Part shown: piece by piece, positions 1 to 5,286 of the stretch | How the letters are laid out: each line of letters begins with the position of its first letter | Numbering within the stretch: the stretch's first letter is position 1 | NCBI GenBank assembly: GCA_023511325.1 | Contig: JAIMBU010000270.1 | Span: 1-5,286, forward strand | Direction: 5' to 3' | From: Gorillibacterium sp. | GTDB lineage: Bacteria > Bacillota > Bacilli > Paenibacillales > NBRC-103111 | Length of the DNA: 5,286 nucleotides | Notes under the pieces: model-generated | The model's input: the letters and a program-made list of their open reading frames with translations, nothing else | Told to the model about the DNA's origin: nothing | Databases searched by the model: none | Translations under genes and position numbers: made by a program

Positions 1-1236
1 ATGAGGGTTAATCTGCGCATGCAGCAGTTCTAGCTGAAGCTCACGTCGTTCCAGCTCTTCTGCGAAGGATTTCTCGATTAGCCCATGAAGGGTAACGAGC
101 ATAGAGGCAAACGTATGATTGAGCTCATCCACCTCGTAGATTCCTGAGTTCTGATAGGGCAGTGGTTCTTTAAACGCCAAGACCTCCGGCCGCTGAATAG
201 CCGTTACTAGCCTCGTAATCGGAACCGTTACCCGCACGACAATTCTGCGTAGCCAGAAGCCTGCGATCAACAAGGCAGCCGCGGCAGTTGCAGCGCCGAC
301 TGCTGATATTGCTAAGGTGTATCGATTGAAGTGGCTCTCTGGAACAACTGTTAACAGCTTCCATCCGTTCTCGAATGTCTCGGACATCACCCGGTGGTTC
401 TCTCCGTCGATTCTCGTTATCACCGACTCTTTCGAGTCCAACGCTGCCTGTACAAACGGGAGTTCTCCTACAGATTCGAGAAAATCGTAGCGTTCGCTGA
501 AGATGACCCGATTGCTTTCATCCAGCAACAGATGGTACCCCTTCTCTATTGAAGCGTTGCTGAACACACTTTTGATGCTCCTAATATCCGCTCCAACGAT
601 CACCGTACCGATGCTTCGCCCGTCTTTCAGGCTGGTCTTATTCTTGGCTGAATAGATCATGGCGCCGTTAGGTCGATCCGTCTTTTGGCCCCACCATACC
701 GTCTGTCGTTCCTTGTTGCTCAGACTGCGAAACCAATCCTGATTCTTCAAGTCATCTGATTTGAAGATCCCCGTCACTGGGTAGAAATGGTCTGTCGCCA
801 TGGCGTATAGTCCGCCCCCAGGATCCAGCGCGACAGATACCACATAAAATTGTTCTACGGCCTCATGCAGGCTGAAATCGTTTAGCAGGGACAACAAAGA
901 TAAATTTTGCAGATTAGCCTGGAGCATATAAAGATCGTCAATTGCCTCATACGGTTCCTGATAAGTATTCTCCAGTAAATTCTCGATCGATTGATTTGTT
1001 GAAATGAAAGCTTCAACATTCTTCATCGTTTCGAATTGGTAACCGACATTCAGGTAAACAAATTTCATCGATTGCTCCGCCAGCTTGAGGGTATGGTCGT
1101 TCTGCACCCGGATGAGAATGTAACTGGCCGCCGTTGCAAAGAGAGCAATAAAGGTAACAATCAATACAAAAATGGGCAGACTGAGCCTCGACAGTAATTT
1201 GGAATTGCCTTTCCATTTACGTATGCGAATAGCCAT
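1..1236 (-). CDS. YesM-type sensor histidine kinase, dCache-HAMP-His_kinase (3' end cut by window)
   Basis: This is the N-terminal 412 residues of a membrane sensor kinase, read without a break from an ATG at 1236-1234 to the window edge. A short basic N-terminus leads into a first membrane segment at about residues 18-43. An extracellular region follows at about 45-305. It has a dCache-like pattern, including DWFRSL near 167 and a WWGQ stretch near 181. A second membrane segment lies at about 307-329 and a HAMP linker at about 330-388, with VPITRL and YEVDELN motifs. The last visible residues, LLHAQINPH, begin the His_kinase (PF06580) signature that normally reads QINPHFLYNTL. The final His, at bases 3-1, is the expected phosphoacceptor. 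Family members are usually near 580-600 residues, so the rest of this domain and the HATPase_c domain should lie beyond base 1. Such kinases usually pair with a YesN/AraC-type response regulator and often control carbohydrate uptake or degradation. The gene lies 69 bp downstream of the SLH enzyme gene on the same strand. The ligand cannot be read from the sequence. TTG at 1245-1243 and ATT at 1230-1228 are alternative in-frame starts. Confidence 0.93.
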   Translation of the reverse strand, partial: MAIRIRKWKGNSKLLSRLSLPIFVLIVTFIALFATAASYILIRVQNDHTLKLAEQSMKFVYLNVGYQFETMKNVEAFISTNQSIENLLENTYQEPYEAIDDLYMLQANLQNLSLLSLLNDFSLHEAVEQFYVVSVALDPGGGLYAMATDHFYPVTGIFKSDDLKNQDWFRSLSNKERQTVWWGQKTDRPNGAMIYSAKNKTSLKDGRSIGTVIVGADIRSIKSVFSNASIEKGYHLLLDESNRVIFSERYDFLESVGELPFVQAALDSKESVITRIDGENHRVMSETFENGWKLLTVVPESHFNRYTLAISAVGAATAAAALLIAGFWLRRIVVRVTVPITRLVTAIQRPEVLAFKEPLPYQNSGIYEVDELNHTFASMLVTLHGLIEKSFAEELERRELQLELLHAQINPH

Positions 1237-1243
1237 CCTCTCC
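1237..1243 (-). promoter_or_regulatory. Shine-Dalgarno sequence abutting the kinase ATG
   Basis: The minus strand reads GGAGAGG immediately before the ATG at 1236-1234. The purine run supports translation starting here. The spacing is unusually short: the GGAG core ends three bases before the ATG, where Bacillota usually leave about 6-10. An in-frame ATT (1230-1228) would have nine bases of spacing, and an in-frame TTG (1245-1243) overlaps the motif. ATG remains the most likely start. The next upstream in-frame codon of note is a TAA at 1257-1255. Confidence 0.6.
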
Positions 1244-1256
1244 AAATAACTCGATT

Positions 1257-1296
1257 AGGTAGAGGACGCCATCCTTGCGGATGGCATCCTCTACCT
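1257..1296 (-). terminator. 18-bp intergenic hairpin with GCAA loop (terminator-like or 5' leader stem)
   Basis: Bases 1257-1274 pair with 1279-1296 around a four-base loop at 1275-1278. In minus-strand RNA all 18 pairs form, one as a G-U wobble (1286 with 1267), and the loop is GCAA, a stable GNRA tetraloop. On the plus strand the same position is a C/A mismatch, so the fold favours RNA made in the direction of the genes. It lies just after the stop of the SLH enzyme gene, where a terminator would be expected. The tail after the stem (AATCGAGTTATTT) has only a weak, broken U-tract, so termination may be partial. If the TATAAT at 1305-1300 is a promoter, the stem would instead sit at the very 5' end of the kinase mRNA. 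Confidence 0.6.
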
Positions 1297-1299
1297 TTG

Positions 1300-1331
1300 A
1301 TTATACTAATTCAGGTTGATTAAACTGTAAA
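1300..1331 (-). promoter_or_regulatory. Possible sigma-A promoter for the kinase gene
   Basis: A perfect minus-strand TATAAT lies at 1305-1300, directly after the TAG stop of the upstream gene. The best -35 match is TTTACA at 1331-1326 (five of six to TTGACA), inside the last codons of the SLH gene. The 20-base spacer is longer than the preferred 17, and no TG precedes the -10 hexamer. A start about seven bases downstream (near 1293) would fall inside the 5' arm of the hairpin. The motif is real but its function is unproven, because AT-rich stop regions often match -10 boxes by chance. Confidence 0.35.
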
Positions 1332-4300
1332 TGACTTGGGTAGCTTCTGCGCGGGTTGTCAGACCTTTCGGTATGAACAAGTCCTCAGCTCGCCCGTGAA
1401 TCAATTTGAGCGATGCTGCTTCTTTTACATATTGTGTAGCCCAAGATGAAATGCTGGCTTCATCGGTGAATAGGACACTGGAATGAGCTGGAGCAGTTCC
1501 TCCTTGAAGCTTGTAAGCCTTTATCGCCATGATGACCATTTCTTCTCGGGTAATAAGGCCATTTGGATCGAAGAAAGTTGCCCTTTTTCCAGCAACGATT
1601 CCAGCTTGATAAGCAATCGATACCGCCTGTGAATACCATTTGTCTGTAGGCACGTCGGCAAATTTGATTTCACCTGGCTGCTTCAGCTTCAACGCATTCA
1701 CTAGCAACGCCGTAAATTCAGCGCGTGTGATCGAACGGTCAGGCTCGAACGTCGTGTTGCTCGTGCCTTGGATGATTTGCCTTGCTGCCAGCTCTTCGAC
1801 TATACTGTACGCCCAATGCTTGGCGGTCAGGTCCGTGAAATTCCGCTTCACTTCAAGAACTGCATATTTACTGAAGTGATGGATTTGCGTTGTTATTTGA
1901 TCAGCAGCATATTCTCCGCCGATATATTCAAGCTGCCCTTCAGCGGAGATGTAGTAAATGCCCGTCAACTTCGGATTCATCGAGGGATCCACCTTCAACC
2001 GAATCGTAATCGGCTGATCGAATTGGGTCAGCTTCTCGATTTTACCACCATTGGTCGTGATCGTCAGGCTTAATTCGTAGACATCGCTACCAAGCTTAAG
2101 TGTTGAGTTGGAAGCTTGTTGCCCTTTGGCGAGGATATTCTTCGCCGCTGACGGTGTCATCGGAGCGAAATTCAACGATATCGTGCTGTCAGGCAGTTCC
2201 GCCGCGGGGAGCAGGCTTGCCAATTGCTTGAACAAATCAGCGGGGATATCAAAAGCCAGCAGATCCGTCTTCACCTCGAGCTTTTTCTCCGCGAGCAGCG
2301 CTGCAGTATTGGGCGGCAGCTTAACTTCTGTCGTATCCGTTGATACTTCTACCGTACTTATGCCATTGGAACCGCTCCTGAGCGAGTCCGCTAATACAAT
2401 GACAGCTCCTGCTACTGGAGGCGTCAACGGCTGATCAACGTTTCCAGTTGGTGTTGGCGTTGACGTTGGTGTTGGCGTTGACGTTGGTGTCGGTGTCGGT
2501 GTCGGTGTTGGTGTAATTTCGCCATCATCTTCTCCGTCGTCAACAGGGGGCACCGAGAGGTAATCTATAAAGGCAAAGGTACTATATAAAGTCGTATTCT
2601 TTGCATCTGCCGTCCCTTGCGTCCACTGAATAAAGTTGTCTCGGCCGTTCTGGAGATCCGCATCATTAATTGCGATGTTAAATCCGATGGTCCCGCCAAG
2701 CTCTGGCCTCAAGTCTTTCACGGACGCACCAGGTATATGAAATTCATACAGCGTTCTGCCTGTTGCTCCATCTCGAACCGCCTGGAAAGGAACCTGACCG
2801 CTCATTTCTCCATTCGGATTGGGTGCTGCCGAATAGAAAACATTTACAAGATGAGTGCCGTCATCCGCCAAGGCAAAACCCCACTCGACATCATCTGAGC
2901 CATATGGGGCTTCTCGATTGTTCAAGGGATCCAGCGAAACCTGCACAGAGTCGTTCTTCCACATATTTGCCGCATTTTCTGATTGCTTGTGTACGTCATC
3001 TTGAACCGATACTGCAAAATACATCCCATCACTATTCCACTTGGCATATGCCGTTGCCTCCAAACCCTCGGGGTCGTGGAATCCGGTCGAGTTCTGGTCC
3101 TTTCTGCGAAGATGGATCGGAAAGGCATCCTTCCATTCGCTTAAGTCGCCATCAATCAGCATATTGCCAGCCTTCTGAACAAAACTAAAGTCAATTGGCA
3201 GAGCAGAATCGTGGAAAATCTCCTTGTTGCTAGTCGTATCTTCCACAAGTAAATCAATCTTATACTCATTAAACGGATCCGCCTGATGATAAGTCCAATG
3301 GAAGTCCAGTCGAATTTGATCGCCTTGCTTTAATCCGTTAAAGGTACTAGTGGTCACCGGCTCTAATAAAGCACCATCTGGACCTTTAACGGTCACCTTA
3401 CCCGTCTTCTCAAAGGATGACGTTCCCGTCAATTGCACGGTAATGACATCCAGATCTTCTATTGTTTTAGCAACGGGAAGGACTTGTACACTGAGGCCGT
3501 CCTCCACCGTCAATTGAACTTTTTTCTGATCAGAAGTCACACCATTTTGCTTAATCTCAAACTCGATTTCATAACGCCCCTTGCGTGTATTCTCTGGTAT
3601 GAATACTTGATAGGGTTGATCAAGCATGCCCTGTGCAGGGATGACTAACTCAGTCACAGCCGGCTCGACTTGCGCAGACTCCCAACCGTTTGGTAGATTC
3701 AAATGAACCCTGATCGGCTGGGGAATGTTCGTATTGTTGACGAAGGATAGGTTGATCGATTGGACATGTCCAGCCTCTCCGTTCATCTGGGTAGGCGTAA
3801 CATTCGTCAGCACCCCGATAAATTTAGCCGGCTCGGAATCAGCAATCGCCCCAGCGGCAAGCGCAAACTCCCGCGCCAGTAAATTATAGGCATAGCTCTC
3901 CGCATAGCTGCCCCGTGTATGAGTAGCTTCTGCCAGTCTGCCATATCTATTCATGCGGAGCACCGCCGATGTCGAGATGGGCATGACATTGTAGTCGCCT
4001 TTCTTCGCATTGAACGCAGCGGTCACTTCTTGTACGGAGCTTGCATAATCCAAGCTGTTCACACCGCTGCCATCAAGAGTGAAGGATAAAGCAGTCGAGA
4101 CGCTCTCCGCCAGATTATACAATGCCTCTAGAGCAACGTAACCATGCGCCTGCTCTATAGACCCTTCCTTGATCTGTCCCGCAATCTGCGCCATGATCCC
4201 ATAGATGTCCTTGATTCCTTGCTCCAGCGTAGCAGCCTGACCTCTACCAGCGGTTCCCGTCTGGAGCTGCAAGGAAATACGGTTGATCTCAGTCAAATCC

Positions 4301-5286
4301 CCGTCGACAAGCGAAGCGTTCTCCTGAGTTCGCGTAAGCGCCAGCTTGGCGGTCACCTCTTGCTCCTTACTGGTCAAAAGCTGCGCCGCGGCTTGCAATA
4401 CAAAATCGGCAGGTGCGCCCGTGACGTATAGAGGGGATCCAGAAACGCTGAGCTGAAGTTTTCCGTCCACTACCGTTACTGGAATTTCAGTTCCATTGAT
4501 ATCCCTTACCGTTAGTCCCTCTCCACCAAAAGGAAGCGTGATTGTGCTTGTCGGTGGTTTAACAGCCGGATTATCCTTATGATCGACTTTTTTCCAGGCT
4601 GTAATAACGGGCTCCTCCCCATTCAAGAACACCTGAACGGCAACATTGGGGTCCCCCGTTTCCCAGGTCCCGCTGTACCGGGCTTGATCCAAGGTGGTCA
4701 TCAATTGATTGACAGCAGCATAGGCCAGCTTTGGTCTCCCGTCATTATCTGTGATCCCCCAGAAAATATCGTAGTAGCGGTCGTCTGTGCCATCGTTTTT
4801 GTAATCATAATATTCGAATGCCTTCACCTGATCGGTAACCATATAATTCAGGAAAGCGCGAACGATATAATCTCGTTGAGTTTCCTCCGAAACGGATGGG
4901 TAGCCGCTTTTGGCTGTCGGCCAGCCACCCTCAGTTAAGTAATAATCCTTCCAGCCTCCATAAGCGTTAACTAAATCTTTAACTCCATTCATTAGGTTCT
5001 GCAAATTACCGTCCGGCATGGAGTTATACACATACGGATGGTAGGAATAGGCATCGGCGTAATCAAAGGAACCGAGCTCCAATTCCTTCGGAAGTACACT
5101 GAGTACGCTTGAGGTATGGTCGCCAGCGAGCAGCATGGCATCTGGGTCCGCCTGCTTCAGGTTGAGATAGGCCACCTTTTGCAATTGGACGAATTCCTCT
5201 GGTATATAAGGCTTAGAGAAAATCTCGGGTTCGTTCGGCATTTCCCACTGACGGATTTTCCCCTTGAACCGACTGACTGTTTGGGC
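1306..5286 (-). CDS. SLH-anchored multidomain clan GH-A glycoside hydrolase (5' end beyond window)
   Basis: The reading frame is open from the window edge at 5286 to a TAG at 1308-1306, giving 1,326 visible residues (numbered here from the edge). The signal peptide and first half of the catalytic barrel are missing. Residues 1-206 are the C-terminal half of a GH-A TIM barrel. They show WEMPNEPE with probable acid/base Glu19, YSYHPY near 81-86, YYLTEGGWPT with probable nucleophile Glu119, and a closing GITDNDGRPKLAY. This resembles GH39/GH5-like enzymes, but the exact family and substrate are not determined. Next come a beta domain (about 207-292), a helical region (293-485), two Ig-like modules (about 487-595 and 596-703), a CBM9/DOMON-like module starting LIDGDLSEW (about 707-910), an acidic and Pro-Thr linker (913-948), a beta-rich pre-SLH domain (957-1146) and three SLH repeats (about 1149-1321) with ITRAE, ITREE and TTRAE motifs. 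The SLH repeats should attach the enzyme to pyruvylated secondary cell-wall polymer. The likely role is surface-bound polysaccharide binding and cleavage. The Met at 5241 lies inside the catalytic motif and is not the start. Confidence 0.92.
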   Translation of the reverse strand, partial: AQTVSRFKGKIRQWEMPNEPEIFSKPYIPEEFVQLQKVAYLNLKQADPDAMLLAGDHTSSVLSVLPKELELGSFDYADAYSYHPYVYNSMPDGNLQNLMNGVKDLVNAYGGWKDYYLTEGGWPTAKSGYPSVSEETQRDYIVRAFLNYMVTDQVKAFEYYDYKNDGTDDRYYDIFWGITDNDGRPKLAYAAVNQLMTTLDQARYSGTWETGDPNVAVQVFLNGEEPVITAWKKVDHKDNPAVKPPTSTITLPFGGEGLTVRDINGTEIPVTVVDGKLQLSVSGSPLYVTGAPADFVLQAAAQLLTSKEQEVTAKLALTRTQENASLVDGDLTEINRISLQLQTGTAGRGQAATLEQGIKDIYGIMAQIAGQIKEGSIEQAHGYVALEALYNLAESVSTALSFTLDGSGVNSLDYASSVQEVTAAFNAKKGDYNVMPISTSAVLRMNRYGRLAEATHTRGSYAESYAYNLLAREFALAAGAIADSEPAKFIGVLTNVTPTQMNGEAGHVQSINLSFVNNTNIPQPIRVHLNLPNGWESAQVEPAVTELVIPAQGMLDQPYQVFIPENTRKGRYEIEFEIKQNGVTSDQKKVQLTVEDGLSVQVLPVAKTIEDLDVITVQLTGTSSFEKTGKVTVKGPDGALLEPVTTSTFNGLKQGDQIRLDFHWTYHQADPFNEYKIDLLVEDTTSNKEIFHDSALPIDFSFVQKAGNMLIDGDLSEWKDAFPIHLRRKDQNSTGFHDPEGLEATAYAKWNSDGMYFAVSVQDDVHKQSENAANMWKNDSVQVSLDPLNNREAPYGSDDVEWGFALADDGTHLVNVFYSAAPNPNGEMSGQVPFQAVRDGATGRTLYEFHIPGASVKDLRPELGGTIGFNIAINDADLQNGRDNFIQWTQGTADAKNTTLYSTFAFIDYLSVPPVDDGEDDGEITPTPTPTPTPTSTPTPTSTPTPTGNVDQPLTPPVAGAVIVLADSLRSGSNGISTVEVSTDTTEVKLPPNTAALLAEKKLEVKTDLLAFDIPADLFKQLASLLPAAELPDSTISLNFAPMTPSAAKNILAKGQQASNSTLKLGSDVYELSLTITTNGGKIEKLTQFDQPITIRLKVDPSMNPKLTGIYYISAEGQLEYIGGEYAADQITTQIHHFSKYAVLEVKRNFTDLTAKHWAYSIVEELAARQIIQGTSNTTFEPDRSITRAEFTALLVNALKLKQPGEIKFADVPTDKWYSQAVSIAYQAGIVAGKRATFFDPNGLITREEMVIMAIKAYKLQGGTAPAHSSVLFTDEASISSWATQYVKEAASLKLIHGRAEDLFIPKGLTTRAEATQVIYSLINLN
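2446..2514 (-). repeat. Pro-Thr linker repeat inside the SLH enzyme gene
   Basis: This stretch encodes 23 residues of alternating Pro and Thr with two Ser substitutions (PTPTST units). At the DNA level, 2447-2464 and 2465-2482 are exact 18-bp tandem copies. They are followed by a diverged third unit and then 6-bp Pro-Thr repeats. It joins the CBM9-like module to the pre-SLH domain and follows an acidic DDGEDDGE run. Such linkers are flexible and extended, often O-glycosylated in secreted bacterial enzymes, and here would space the catalytic part away from the wall. Tandem repeats of this kind can change length by slippage in multiples of six bases without breaking the frame. Confidence 0.9.

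Noticed and set aside
170..364. Minus-strand 64-codon frame
   Set aside because: It overlaps the second membrane segment and HAMP region of the kinase in another frame and is rich in Arg, Cys and Ser with no family signal.
1013..1216. Minus-strand 67-codon frame starting at ATG 1216
   Set aside because: It is a +1 shadow inside the kinase gene; the kinase frame carries the membrane segments and sensor domain, and this one carries nothing recognisable.
1255..1287. Ten-codon minus-strand ORF (MPSARMASST) inside the hairpin, with AGAGG directly before its ATG
   Set aside because: Its codons are dictated by the inverted repeat, it shows no residue bias of a sensing leader peptide, and its start would be buried in the stem.
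2447..2514. Short tandem repeats considered as a CRISPR array
   Set aside because: The units are 6 and 18 bp with no spacers and encode the Pro-Thr linker in frame.
2922..3128. Minus-strand 68-codon frame inside the CBM9-like module
   Set aside because: It is an out-of-frame shadow of the continuous enzyme frame, with no sign of a frameshift there.
1640..3188. Plus-strand open frames of 79-141 codons at 1640-1879, 1768-2073, 2108-2434, 2617-2898 and 2763-3188
   Set aside because: They lie antisense to the well-supported SLH enzyme gene, lack recognisable domains and overlap one another, as expected of shadow frames.
3433..4938. Plus-strand open frames at 3433-3648, 4144-4431 and 4579-4938
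   Set aside because: They are antisense to the helical, Ig-like and catalytic regions of the same enzyme, and their translations show no protein-family features.

Overview
The window looks like chromosomal DNA from a Paenibacillus-type member of the Bacillota. The evidence is a large secreted multidomain glycoside hydrolase ending in three S-layer homology (SLH) repeats, followed by a YesM-type sensor histidine kinase with an extracellular dCache sensor. This gene content and domain style is typical of Paenibacillaceae. Genus-level placement is inference.

Both genes lie on the minus strand and both run off the window, so transcription goes from high to low coordinates. From 5286 down to 1306 is the C-terminal 1,326 codons of the SLH-anchored enzyme. 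Its true start lies beyond 5286. The visible protein opens on the acid/base motif of a clan GH-A (beta/alpha)8 barrel. It continues through a beta domain, an unassigned helical region, two Ig-like modules, a CBM9/DOMON-like module, a Pro-Thr linker, a pre-SLH beta domain and three SLH repeats. From 1236 down to 1 is the N-terminal 412 codons of the sensor kinase, cut exactly at the His of its QINPH phosphoacceptor motif.

The only non-coding DNA is the 69 bp between the genes (1237-1305), and it is dense. It holds a perfect TATAAT directly after the stop codon, an 18-bp hairpin with a GNRA-type GCAA loop, and a Shine-Dalgarno sequence abutting the kinase ATG. That SD/start region is itself complementary to the 3' arm of the hairpin.

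The likely biology is a cell-surface enzyme that binds and cuts a polysaccharide, next to a membrane sensor that could report on polysaccharide or its breakdown products. The link between the two is inferred from adjacency and from the usual company of YesM-type kinases. Nothing here points to a wholly new system. The least explained parts are the intergenic RNA element and the helical domain of the enzyme.
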